A stretch of 64,000 nucleotides of DNA from contig JAJDUI010000008.1 in NCBI GenBank assembly GCA_022826745.1, forward strand, positions 393,283 to 457,282. Direction: 5' to 3'. Below, in pieces: positions 16,887-25,674 of this stretch. Each line of letters opens with the position of its first letter. The first letter of the stretch is position 1. The translations under genes and the position numbers were made by a program. The notes under the pieces are model-generated. The model saw only the letters and a list, made by a program, of their open reading frames with translations. It searched no databases and was not told the DNA's origin. Source of the DNA: Thermoanaerobaculia bacterium (GTDB lineage: Bacteria > Acidobacteriota > Thermoanaerobaculia > Multivoradales > Multivoraceae).

Positions 16887-19800
16887 GCTGGGCCTTCACG
16901 ATCTGGAAGAGTCGGTCCACGGCGGCCTCGTCGTCTCCGACCGCCGTCCTGATCGCGTTGCGCACCTGGCGTTCCTTGATCGTGTGGCCGCGCCAGTTCG
17001 CCTGCTTCACGTCGGCGATGTTGCGCTCCACTTCGAGCGTCAGGCGCTCGCGGCGGGTGGTTCCGCCATAGTCGTCGAAGGTTGCTCTCGCGCCGGTGAT
17101 CTCGGAAGCTCCGTCGCGCTCCGTGGCCCGTTCGTGGAGCGCACTGGGGTCGGCCGCATCCTCCATGTTGTCGTAGATCGCTCGACGTACCGGGGTATCG
17201 ATGGTCGGAGGGTAGGAGGACCCGCTGTCCGGCTGTACCACGTTCCTCGCCAGTTCCTCGATCTTCGCCAGATACTCCCTGTACTCCAGGGCCTCCCGTT
17301 TACGCTGGAGGATCAAGGCGTCCAAGAGCGCGGACATCCTCTCGTAGTACCTTGGGTTGACCGGCGTCTCGTCGACGATGAGTCGGCGAACGTTGTTCTC
17401 GATCGTCTCGGCGACGCCCTCGCGGTCGCCTCGGATCCCGGCGGGTAGCGACTCGATCGCTTCCGCACCGCCTCGCTCCACGATTATCTGCACAAGCGTC
17501 AGATCGTCGAAAGCCGACACCTTCTCGCTCTCCTCGGCGCGGATGTAGGCGTCGAGCAGGTGCCGCATGGCCGGCTCGAACATCTTCATGTCCACATAGT
17601 CGCCGCTGGCGAGCTTCACTTCTTGCCGCACCTTCTCGTAGTGGCCTACCTCACGCCGGATCTCCGCTGCGTCGGCGTCGGTGTAGCCGGCCTGCCGCAG
17701 TTCGTTGGCCAGATTCGAGTAGGCCCGCAAGTAGGCGGCCACGAGCCGGTACAGCGTGACCCGCTTCGTCTCGTTTCTCGCGAGTCGCTCGGCGTTGCCG
17801 CTCTCCTCGGTGCAGAAGTAGCGCCGGTACGCGTTCGCGTCGCCCGGCGGTTCCACAGGTTCGCACAGCGCCTTGACCGCCTCGCGGGCCTCTTCCAGCC
17901 GCTCGCGCCCCAGCTTCAGCCGGTCCTTGAGCAGCCCTTGGACATCTTCTGCGTCGTACCCCGCGAAGGCCTCGCCCGTGTAGTCGTCGATGGCTTTCTT
18001 CAGCGACTTGAACAGGTCCTTGTAGTCGACAACGTAGCCGTACTCCTTGTCCTCGCCGTCCAGCCGGTTCACCCGGCAGATCGCCTGGAACAGCCCGTGG
18101 TCCTGCATCGGCTTGTCGATGTAGAGGTAGGTCGCAGGCGGCGCGTCGAAACCGGTGAGGAGCTTGTCCACGACGATCAGGAGCTTCATCTGCGCGGGCT
18201 GTTCGACGAAGCGCTTCTTCACCTCCTTCTCGAAGGCTTCGACCTTCTTCATTGCCGCATCTTCCGGTTCGTCGAAGTGCGCCGCGAGCATCTCCCGGTA
18301 GACCTTGTGTTCCTGGAGCCGGTCGGTTGGGCCCTCGCCGGACTCCTCGCCCTTCACGTCCGAAGGGTGCGGGCGGTAGGACGTCACGATGGCGCACCTG
18401 CCGGCGAGCGGAGTGCGTTGGAACATCTCGAGGATCCGGCAGGCCGAGTAGATTCTGTCGGAGACCAGCAGCGCGTTGCCGTGTCCGCTCCTCAGGCGGT
18501 CGCGCGTTTCCATGTCCATCAGGATGTCGGCGACGATGTTCTCCAGCCGACTCCGGGAGGAGAGCACCTTCTGCATCGTGCCCCAGCGCTTCTTGAGGTC
18601 CGCCTTGCCGATGTCACTCAGGCCACGCGTCTTGGCGTCGAACCACTGGTCGACCTTCGCCTGTGACGTGATGTTCTGGTCGATATCGCGCGCCTCGTAG
18701 CGCAGGTCGAGGACCACGCCGTCCTCCACCGCCTCGTCGTACTTGTAGGTGTGAATGTAGGGGCCGAAAGTCTCGATGGAGCGTTTCTTGTCGCTCTTCA
18801 GCAGCGGTGTGCCGGTGAAGCCGATCAACGTCGCCCCGGGAAGGAGAGCGGTCATCGCGTCGTGCAGCTTCCCGGACTGGGTCCGGTGGCACTCGTCGAC
18901 GAAGATGAAGATCTCGCCCTTCGCCTGGAAGTCCGAGGGGAGATGGCTCCTGAGGTCGGCCAGCCACGCGTCGACATCGCCTTCGTCCGAGGTCCTGAAC
19001 TTCTGCATCAGGGAGCAGACCAGCCACTCCTCGCTCGAGTTCAGGATCTGAACCAGGTCTGCGCCGCTCGTCGTACGGCGGATGTCCTCGTTGACGCCCT
19101 TGAAGACCTTCTCGATCTGTTCGTCCAGCTCGGTGCGGTCGGTGATGATGAGTACGCGGGCGTTCTGCACGTTCTCCGGTGCCCGGAGCCACTTCGCCAG
19201 CCACACCATGATGAGGCTCTTGCCGCTGCCCTGGGTGTGCCAGAGGATGCCGCCCTCGCGCCGCCGGACGCTCGCCTGCGCCGCCTTGACCCCGAAGTAC
19301 TGGTTGTGGCGGCAGATCTTCTTGGCGCCGGCGTCGAACACGATGAAGTCGTGAACCAGTTCGAGGAGCCGCTCCCTGGAGCAGATCTGCCCCAGTTCGC
19401 GCAGCAACGGGTTCTCGTCCGCGGACGGGTGGGCGTCCGTTTCCTTCCAGCGCAGCCAGTACTTCTCCGGGGTTTCAACCACGCCGTAGCGCAGGCCCTC
19501 CGTCTCGTTGCCGGCCATGACCAACTGCACGGTGGCGAAGAAGTCCCGGATGAACTCCTTCTTCTGGCTGTCCAGGTTCTGGCGTATGCCCTGCGCCACG
19601 GACACCGTGGACCGCTTCAACTCCAGTACGCCCACGGCGATGCCGTTCACGTAAAGCACGAGGTCCGGGCGCTTGTCGCGCTCGCCCTTCACCGTGACTT
19701 CCTCGGCGATGGCGAAGTCGTTGTTCGAAGGGTTGTCCCAATCGATCAGCCAGACTGTCTCGGTCGATTCGCCGAGTGCCGGCCTGACTTTCACTCCGTA

Positions 19801-20070
19801 GCGGAGCAGGCCGTAGACCTTCCGGTTCGCGTCGTACAGGGTCTTGTTCCCACCGACTCGGGCAGCGCGGCGCAGCCTCTCCAGGGCCATGGCGATCAGC
19901 TTGTCGTTCTCGCCCTGGCCCTTCAGCCATGAGCGGAGGAGGGTCTCCTCGACGTTCGCGTTGCCCTCGCGGTCCTTCCAGCGGCCGAGGTAGTCGTAGC
20001 CGAGGGTCTCCTCGAAGAAGGCGATGACGCGCCGCTGGACGCGCATCTCTCGCTCTCCGACCGCTCTCAT
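16876..20070 (-). CDS. hsdR: type I restriction enzyme R subunit
   Basis: 1064 residues, normal for HsdR. N-terminal PD-(D/E)xK nuclease: D136 in RPDLVLY and ELK at 150-152. Superfamily 2 translocase follows: Walker A GSGKS 281-285, DECH box 392-395, FTGTPL motif III, then a helical C-terminal domain that docks on the methylase. It cleaves DNA at a distance after ATP-driven translocation when the HsdS target is unmethylated. Its ATG overlaps the stop of the AlbA/Schlafen-type gene (ATGA) and its own stop lies inside the metallopeptidase gene. All motifs look intact, which matters because the hsdM of the operon is frameshifted. Confidence 0.95.
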   Translation of the reverse strand: MRAVGEREMRVQRRVIAFFEETLGYDYLGRWKDREGNANVEETLLRSWLKGQGENDKLIAMALERLRRAARVGGNKTLYDANRKVYGLLRYGVKVRPALGESTETVWLIDWDNPSNNDFAIAEEVTVKGERDKRPDLVLYVNGIAVGVLELKRSTVSVAQGIRQNLDSQKKEFIRDFFATVQLVMAGNETEGLRYGVVETPEKYWLRWKETDAHPSADENPLLRELGQICSRERLLELVHDFIVFDAGAKKICRHNQYFGVKAAQASVRRREGGILWHTQGSGKSLIMVWLAKWLRAPENVQNARVLIITDRTELDEQIEKVFKGVNEDIRRTTSGADLVQILNSSEEWLVCSLMQKFRTSDEGDVDAWLADLRSHLPSDFQAKGEIFIFVDECHRTQSGKLHDAMTALLPGATLIGFTGTPLLKSDKKRSIETFGPYIHTYKYDEAVEDGVVLDLRYEARDIDQNITSQAKVDQWFDAKTRGLSDIGKADLKKRWGTMQKVLSSRSRLENIVADILMDMETRDRLRSGHGNALLVSDRIYSACRILEMFQRTPLAGRCAIVTSYRPHPSDVKGEESGEGPTDRLQEHKVYREMLAAHFDEPEDAAMKKVEAFEKEVKKRFVEQPAQMKLLIVVDKLLTGFDAPPATYLYIDKPMQDHGLFQAICRVNRLDGEDKEYGYVVDYKDLFKSLKKAIDDYTGEAFAGYDAEDVQGLLKDRLKLGRERLEEAREAVKALCEPVEPPGDANAYRRYFCTEESGNAERLARNETKRVTLYRLVAAYLRAYSNLANELRQAGYTDADAAEIRREVGHYEKVRQEVKLASGDYVDMKMFEPAMRHLLDAYIRAEESEKVSAFDDLTLVQIIVERGGAEAIESLPAGIRGDREGVAETIENNVRRLIVDETPVNPRYYERMSALLDALILQRKREALEYREYLAKIEELARNVVQPDSGSSYPPTIDTPVRRAIYDNMEDAADPSALHERATERDGASEITGARATFDDYGGTTRRERLTLEVERNIADVKQANWRGHTIKERQVRNAIRTAVGDDEAAVDRLFQIVKAQRDD

Positions 20071-21518
20071 GGCTCGGCGCGCCCCGTGGCGGTGGCGTCG
20101 GGAGCGGATCGTCCCTCATTCGTCAGGCGGTACTTCTGCAGCCGACTTCGGGGCTTGTCGGGAATAGTGAAAGCGATTCGCCCATCGGAGACGAGCGCTC
20201 GGACGACCTGGTTGAGCCGGCCGGAGACAGACTTCTGGCCCAGTTTCCTGGAGAGCTCCGTCTTGGAGAGTGGCCCGTTCGCTAGTTGGCGAAGCACTCT
20301 CGCCTCGAGCGACTTCGGCCGTGACTCTGGCTGCGACTCTGGCTGTGACTCTGGCTGCGGCTTCGCCTCAGACTCTGACTCTGGTTGTTCCAGGCCTGCT
20401 CTTTCCTGGCCCGTCGTCTTCGTGCTCACGAAGTCCAGTCGGAGTCCGCCGGGCTGTGGCCGCCAGTGCGGTTCGGCTCTTCCCGATGCTCGGCACGCTT
20501 CCAGGATGTTCGCGATGCCGCGTCCCCAGGCCTCCACCATTCCGGCCCGGAGAAACGCGTTGGCGATCAGCGGATTGTGCGGCACCGAAGCGTGCTCCCC
20601 CAGCAGATCCGCCTCCGTCCAACCGACCGGCAGCTCGCCGGGGTTCCAGAGCGAGACACGGTCGTCGTACACCCGAATCTGGATTGGTGCGGAATGGCTG
20701 TAGTCGCGGTGCACGACGGCGTTGAGCACCGCCTCGCGTAGCGCTTCACCGGGCACCAGCGGTGTCTCCCGCCGGTAGATGCCCTCGTAGGACACGACGG
20801 CCTTCGAGTACTTCGTGCACAGTAGATCGACGGCGCGGTCCACCTGGGAAAGAAGATCTCCCTCGACTACGTCCTGGTACGCGAGATCGGTATCCGTCCT
20901 GAAGTAGCCGATCTTGACGAAAGCGCCGGCGAAGAAGCGCATAGGCGCCGGGTGGAAGAGCAGCACGGCGGCCCGGCGCAAATGTTCGCCCTCGCGCAGG
21001 CGGAGCGACTCGACCAAACCGCCGTCGGACTCCTTCAACGCTTCCGCCGGCAGGCGGTCCTTGGCCACGCCGCGCCGGCGAAACGCGTCCAGCGCTCTCC
21101 GGTCCAGGTCCTTCAGGCCGACGCCCGGCACTGGCGCGTCGTCCCAGTTCCGGCCATGCTTGCGGAGCAGGAACCGGTTGAGCGCCGCGCCTCTCAGAAC
21201 CTGCTTCGTGCTGCCCGTCCGATAGTGATACCTACCCTTGTAGCTGATCGGGTTGGGGTAGGGATCGACGGCGACCTCCAGATACTCGCCGCCTTCCTGC
21301 GACCGGAGGCTGACGTCGACGACGACCCCCAGCAGCGCCAGCGCCTTGTTGGGGATCTCCTCCAGCAGACGCAGCGGATTCTCGACGCCGACGATCTCGC
21401 CGCCGTCGTCCTTGCCGATCTCCAGCACGCCGCCTCGCGCGTTGGCGAATCCGCAGATCCACTTCAGGTGCTCGTCGCGCCAGGACCGCTTCCACTCCCG
21501 GGCCTGGGTTTCAGGCAT
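20067..21518 (-). CDS. AlbA_2/Schlafen-type ATP-binding protein with winged-helix tail
   Basis: 483 residues. The N-terminal AlbA_2 (Schlafen AAA-like) nucleic-acid-binding domain shows EWKRSWRDEHLKWICGFANARGGVLEIG. Then comes the HATPase-like C-terminal half of this family: REAVLNAVVHRDYS, DRVSLWNPGELPVG, HNPLIANAFLRAGMVEAWGRGI. Low-complexity repeats PQPESQPESQPESRP follow, then a winged-helix domain (LSKTELSRKLGQKSVSGRLNQVVRALVSDGRI). Proteins of this type are usually called putative DNA-binding regulators and recur inside type I R-M operons. It overlaps hsdS at its start and hsdR at its stop by a few bases, so its dose is tied to the restriction enzyme. A regulatory or anti-phage accessory role is inferred. 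Confidence 0.85.
   Translation of the reverse strand: MPETQAREWKRSWRDEHLKWICGFANARGGVLEIGKDDGGEIVGVENPLRLLEEIPNKALALLGVVVDVSLRSQEGGEYLEVAVDPYPNPISYKGRYHYRTGSTKQVLRGAALNRFLLRKHGRNWDDAPVPGVGLKDLDRRALDAFRRRGVAKDRLPAEALKESDGGLVESLRLREGEHLRRAAVLLFHPAPMRFFAGAFVKIGYFRTDTDLAYQDVVEGDLLSQVDRAVDLLCTKYSKAVVSYEGIYRRETPLVPGEALREAVLNAVVHRDYSHSAPIQIRVYDDRVSLWNPGELPVGWTEADLLGEHASVPHNPLIANAFLRAGMVEAWGRGIANILEACRASGRAEPHWRPQPGGLRLDFVSTKTTGQERAGLEQPESESEAKPQPESQPESQPESRPKSLEARVLRQLANGPLSKTELSRKLGQKSVSGRLNQVVRALVSDGRIAFTIPDKPRSRLQKYRLTNEGRSAPDATATGRAEP
20323..20358 (-). repeat. three tandem 12-bp units inside the AlbA_2 gene
   Basis: The unit GACTCTGGCTGC (second copy ends GT) is repeated three times without gaps and encodes the SQPE/QPES linker repeat. 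Being in-frame multiples of 12, copy changes would only alter linker length. Confidence 0.8.
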
Positions 21519-22779
21519 CGGGTGCGTTTTCCTGTTTGAGCGCTTCCAGAGGGAGGGGCAGCCGGACTCTGCCGGTGAGGAGTTCTTGCATCATGCCCTG
21601 CTTCATGGCGCGGGTCTTGGCCAACTGGCGCTCCAGTGCGGCGATCTCGTCGTCCATGTCGGAGAGAACGTCGGCAATGGCGCGCTGCTCTTCGGGCGTA
21701 GGAAGTTCAAGGGTCACCTGTTCCAATGCAGTCGAGTTGATATGGACCACGGCATCCCCCTGGCCGAGGCTCGCCTTCTGCTTGGCTACACGAGGAGCGT
21801 TCGACGCGTAGCCCAGGAACCGCGGGTCTGCTCCTGTTTGTCTCAGAATCAGCACATCACCGCCAGCGTATGCAACCACATCATGCGCGAGGGCTACAGA
21901 TTTTCCGATCTCCTCCTTGGTCTCGCCGGATCCCGCGAAGAGTAGGTCGCCATACTCAAGGCGCGTAGCGCTTTGCGCGACGGCGGGCGAGATCCACGAA
22001 CGAAATGACCGGACGTAATGGTCGTGAACTGTGTAGATCTCTCCATATCGGACACACGCGAGGTTTCCGCTGTTGGCTTCTGCTCTCCTGACGCCGCTCC
22101 CCTTCAGAAACGACCCGATCTCTCCCAGCCGGTTTGTCTTCCACTTGCCGTGGAAGCCCGGCAGCCGTGTCCGCCCGGTCAGCAGTCCGCGCGCTGTGGC
22201 CTGCGTAATGGCCCGCTTCTTGGCGACCAGGGCTTCCAGCGACTCGATGAGCTTGTCCACGTCGGCCAGGACGGCGGCGATGGCGCGTTGCTCGGGGAGG
22301 GGAGGGAGAAGCGCGTGATGGTCGTGAACGTCATTTCGATTCAGCGTTGGAACCCCTGAGCCTGACAGGAACCGCGCCAAGTCGAGATGGGTGTAGAAGT
22401 AGTAGACGAACTTCGGTTCGTTACCAAGAAAGGAAGTGACCCAGAGAGCCGTGTTGTGTGGCCAATAGTCCTTCGCCACGAAGTGAACTTTACCGATGGT
22501 TCCCGAGCGGCCAGTGATTACGCCCGGACCTCTTACCATTGCGCGATTGTGATGTCGCAAGATACCGTTGGAGTAGACAACGGGATACGTTCCCGTTCGG
22601 ACTTCGGTGGTAGGTAGATCGAATCCTCGTTGCAGGGGGGCGATTTCGCCGACGGCCAACGATGTCCAACCTGCCGGGACCGCCCTCGCTTCGGAGCGTC
22701 CGTACGCCGGTACTAAAGTCGGTGCGCTGCCTGACTCATGCGGGGCATTGGCCTGCTTGACTTCTGGCCGATCACCCAT
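21511..22779 (-). CDS. hsdS: type I restriction-modification specificity subunit S
   Basis: 422 residues from the ATG at 22779, which overlaps the stop of the upstream yhcG-like frame by 8 bases. An earlier start at 22830 is possible but would lie inside that frame. There are two target-recognition domains, each followed by the conserved helical spacer. The first spacer is LPPLPEQRAIAAVLADVDKL with ATARGLLTGRTRLPGF. The second is PTPEEQRAIADVLSDMDDEI with MMQELLTGRVRLP. HsdS sets the bipartite DNA target of both modification and cleavage. The two TRDs differ clearly, so an asymmetric bipartite site is expected. No inverted repeats or second hsdS cassette were seen that would suggest shuffling. 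Confidence 0.93.
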   Translation of the reverse strand: MGDRPEVKQANAPHESGSAPTLVPAYGRSEARAVPAGWTSLAVGEIAPLQRGFDLPTTEVRTGTYPVVYSNGILRHHNRAMVRGPGVITGRSGTIGKVHFVAKDYWPHNTALWVTSFLGNEPKFVYYFYTHLDLARFLSGSGVPTLNRNDVHDHHALLPPLPEQRAIAAVLADVDKLIESLEALVAKKRAITQATARGLLTGRTRLPGFHGKWKTNRLGEIGSFLKGSGVRRAEANSGNLACVRYGEIYTVHDHYVRSFRSWISPAVAQSATRLEYGDLLFAGSGETKEEIGKSVALAHDVVAYAGGDVLILRQTGADPRFLGYASNAPRVAKQKASLGQGDAVVHINSTALEQVTLELPTPEEQRAIADVLSDMDDEIAALERQLAKTRAMKQGMMQELLTGRVRLPLPLEALKQENAPDA

Positions 22780-23176
22780 CAGCGCCACCTCCCCGCCACT
22801 CAAGCTCGGGCCGAACCCGTTGACCCGCAAGCTCTTCCTGCCACGGCAGGTAGAACTGGTACTTCGACGGGTAGATGTTGGCGTCTTCTGGCGGCGTCAG
22901 GTCGACCGCGGCGTGGCGTGTCTGGTCGCAGAGGAGGATCCCGATGGCCGGCAGTTCGTCGCCGGTCCGAACACGCCGGTCGAAGTAGTTGAGGTACATC
23001 AGCGTCTGGCTGAGGTCCTGGTGGGCCAGCTTGCCGCATTTCAGGTCGATCAGCATGTAGCGGCGCCAGCCGGTTGGAGAAGACGAGAAGTGGCCGTCGT
23101 CGAAGCTAGAGTGCCGCTGGCGCGCCTCGAAGCGGAAGCCCTTGCGGAGGCGCTCGAGATCGAACGGTTGGCTCAC
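22772..23176 (-). pseudogene. remnant of YhcG-like (DUF1016) PD-(D/E)xK nuclease, C-terminal part only
   Basis: A 134-codon frame from GTG at 23176, overlapping the hsdM stop as GTGA. It matches the C-terminal nuclease domain of YhcG/DUF1016 proteins: FEARQRHSSFDDGHF, then MLIDLKCGKLAHQDLSQ, MYLNYFDRRV, AIGILLC and IYPSKYQFYLP. Two things are wrong. The N-terminal DUF1016 domain is absent, because hsdM lies immediately upstream. Between HF and RRYMLIDLK the family's DLVFY(N/H)R strand is replaced by SSSPTGW. Read one base over, this DNA gives LVFSNRLA, the expected strand, so small indels removed the catalytic Asp. I read this as a decayed accessory nuclease, although sequence error cannot be excluded. 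Confidence 0.65.
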
Positions 23177-23649
23177 GCCGGCAGGCCCATTCGCCGCAGA
23201 TGGTCCGCGACCTTCCCGCCGTATTCCTCGACCCGCTGCTCCAACTGGGGCAACGCGTCGCTGTAACGCCCCTCCAACTCCCTGACGCGATCCACCAGTC
23301 CGTCCGTCAGGCGCTCGACTTCCTTGCCGATCGCGCCCTCGATGCTTGCCATCCACTTGTCGTCGACAACGATCTTGGCGACTCCCGTCGCGGTGAGCGT
23401 CACGTACTGAAGGAGCACCTTCGCGTCCAGTTGCGTCTGCGCCGCCTTCGTCGACCTGCGGGCAGAGGCGTGGGCCGTCATCAACTCCAGGCAGACATCC
23501 AGCGCGTCGCGTTCCTCGCGTGCCTCAGGATCATGGACCACCTCCTTCAGCCGCGCCCTCACCGCGGCCTTCGTCACCTTCCCGGCATCCGAGGTCGCTC
23601 CCTCAAGCAGTCCATCATCTCCCGAGTGCTCCTCGATGTGCTCTTCCAA
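23173..23649 (-). pseudogene. hsdM: hsdM C-terminal fragment, out of frame with the main hsdM frame
   Basis: A 158-codon open frame starting EEHIEEHSGDDGLLEG and continuing KVTKAAVRARLKEV, DPEAREERDALDVCLELM, IVVDDKWMASIEGAI and LPQLEQRVEEYGGKVADHLRRMG. This is the standard C-terminal helical domain of type I methylases, which contacts HsdR and HsdS. It continues the main hsdM frame if one C is removed from the CCCC run at 23652-23655: IAR would then run into DLEEHIEEHSG. It is therefore not an independent gene. Confidence 0.85.
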
Positions 23650-25621
23650 GTCCCCGGGCGATCTCCTCCTCCTCGGACTGCAGGCTGTCGATGGCGGCGC
23701 GTTCCGTCGCGAAGTATCGGGCGACGACCAGATCGGGAGGAACGAGGTCCATCCGGTACTTCTTCTTCTTCACGGTCAGGTCGGCCGCCTCGGTCGCTCT
23801 CTTGCCCCGGATCGGGATCAGCAATCGGGGACGCGCCGCTGCCTCCCAGCCCTCGGCCGCCACCAGGTAGACATCGTCCTGCAGCGTCTCGTCCCAATAG
23901 TCTGTCAGGCACTGGTAGACGGAGTAGCGGTCGATCAGTGGAAACCCGGAGAAGCGGCGCAGCAGATCCTCGGACAACTCCCGAATCAGCGACTTCGGGG
24001 AGTCGCCCGCCTTGATTTGGCGAAGCCGCGGGGCATGCTCTTGCCGCCAACCGTCCAGCACGCGGTAAATCTTGCCCGCGTAAGCCTTGAACTCCTGGTG
24101 CTCGACAATCACGGACCGCACCTTGTCCGCTTCGACCCGCGCGTCGCTGTACCCCTCCCGCCCATTTGGCGAGAACAACCGCGACCGAATCGCCGGAAAG
24201 ACCTCCCAGTAGTCACCCAGGGCGTCGATGTCGCGGTTCGGGATGCCGCCTTGCAGGTGCGCGATCAGGTCATGGAGGTCTTCGGGGTCGCTGGAGTCAA
24301 TGTAGCGCGGGATGTTGAGGTTGTGGTCGTTCGTCTCGCTGGTGACCTCCGCCATCGGCACCATGCGTGCGTATCCGGGGACCTCCTTTCGCTCGCTGAA
24401 GGTGTCGACGATGCGGTGGATGTCCCGTTCGCGGAGCCGATTCTTGGCGCCGTCCTTCCGGAAGCCCTTGCTGGCGTCGATCATGAAGATGCCGCGACGT
24501 GCGTGTGTGTGCTCCTTGTCGATCACCACGATGCACGCGGGTATGCCGGTGCCGAAGAACAGGTTGGGCGGCAGCCCGATGATTCCGGCGATCAGTCCGC
24601 GCTTGACCAGCTCCTTTCGTATGGTGGCCTCCCGATTGCCTCGGAACAGCACGCCATGCGGCAGGATGATTGCTCCCTTGCCCGTGCTCTTGAGCGACTT
24701 GACCAAGTGCAGCAGGAAGGCAAAGTCGCCGTTCTTGGCGGGCGGCACACCGAGCTCGAAGCGCTCGAACTCGTCGTTGTCTGGGTCGAGTCCGTTGGAC
24801 CACGCCTTGTCCGAGAACGGCGGATTGGCAACCGCGAAATCGAAAGTGCGGAGACCTCCGTCGTCGCCCTTGAAGTCCGGAGCGGTGAGCGTGTTGCCGC
24901 GCCGCAGGTCGCCCGTGGGGTGGTTGTGCAGAATCATGTTCATGCGAGCGAGCGACCAGGTGGCGACGTCCTTCTCCTGACCGTAAATGGAGAGTGTGGG
25001 CGTCGCTGCCTCGTCCGCTGCCTTGATGAGGAGTGAGCCGGACCCGCACGTCGGGTCGTACACGGTCGGCTGGTCGAGCTCGCCGGCGCGTCCGATGCCG
25101 ATGACTTTCGCCATGATGCGGGAGACCTCGGCCGGCGTGTAGAACTGACCTTTGCTCTTCCCACTTTCCGTGGCGAAGTGGCGCATCAGGTACTCGTAGG
25201 CATCGCCCAGCAGGTCGTCGCCCTCGGCCCGGTTGGCGCGGAAGTCGAGACCGTCGAAGATCGCCACCAGCTTCGACAGGCGGTCCTGCATTTCCTTGCC
25301 GGAGCCGAGCTTGCTCTCGTCATTGAAGTCGGCCTGGTCGATGACGCCCTCCAGCTCGTTCGCTTCGGCGAGCCGGCTGATGATCTTGTTGATCCTGTCG
25401 CCGATCTCCTTGTCGCCCCGAAGCGCGGCCATGTCGGCGAAGCTGCCGCCCTTCGGCACTTCGATGAGCGCGCCAGGTTTGCCGGCGTACTTGTCCGACA
25501 CGTACTTCATGAACAGCAGCGTCAGGACGTAGTCCTTGTACTGCGAAGCGTCCATGCCGCCGCGGAGCTCGTCGCAGCTTTGCCAGAGCGAGGAGTAGAG
25601 CTGGGATTTCTTCAGGGCCAT
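23615..25621 (-). CDS. hsdM: type I DNA methyltransferase M subunit, truncated by frameshift
   Basis: 668 codons from the ATG at 25621 (MALKKSQLYSSLW), the true start. The open frame continues far upstream but only as antisense of the thioesterase region. HsdM_N domain at about 1-150, then the N6-adenine methylase: GQFYTPAEVSRIMAK, SAM motif YDPTCGSGSLL, catalytic ANPPFSDKAW, and FFGTGIPACIVVIDK. The last 12 or so residues are out of frame: a one-base insertion in the G4/C4 run at 23652-23655 cuts off the C-terminal domain found in the next frame. Restored length would be about 815 residues. If real, self-methylation by this system would fail while HsdR stays intact, so a sequencing error, frameshift bypass or two-piece function should be considered. 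Confidence 0.9.
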   Translation of the reverse strand: MALKKSQLYSSLWQSCDELRGGMDASQYKDYVLTLLFMKYVSDKYAGKPGALIEVPKGGSFADMAALRGDKEIGDRINKIISRLAEANELEGVIDQADFNDESKLGSGKEMQDRLSKLVAIFDGLDFRANRAEGDDLLGDAYEYLMRHFATESGKSKGQFYTPAEVSRIMAKVIGIGRAGELDQPTVYDPTCGSGSLLIKAADEAATPTLSIYGQEKDVATWSLARMNMILHNHPTGDLRRGNTLTAPDFKGDDGGLRTFDFAVANPPFSDKAWSNGLDPDNDEFERFELGVPPAKNGDFAFLLHLVKSLKSTGKGAIILPHGVLFRGNREATIRKELVKRGLIAGIIGLPPNLFFGTGIPACIVVIDKEHTHARRGIFMIDASKGFRKDGAKNRLRERDIHRIVDTFSERKEVPGYARMVPMAEVTSETNDHNLNIPRYIDSSDPEDLHDLIAHLQGGIPNRDIDALGDYWEVFPAIRSRLFSPNGREGYSDARVEADKVRSVIVEHQEFKAYAGKIYRVLDGWRQEHAPRLRQIKAGDSPKSLIRELSEDLLRRFSGFPLIDRYSVYQCLTDYWDETLQDDVYLVAAEGWEAAARPRLLIPIRGKRATEAADLTVKKKKYRMDLVPPDLVVARYFATERAAIDSLQSEEEEIARGLGRAHRGALGR

Positions 25622-25674
25622 GAGGTCAGTCTTCGCGCTTCGTTGGCGAAGGTCAAGCCGTTCGGGTCTCAGGC

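Noticed and set aside
23646..23660. Programmed ribosomal frameshift in hsdM
   Set aside because: The run is only four bases, no slippery heptamer or downstream structure was seen, and HsdM is not known to use one. Error or mutation is simpler.
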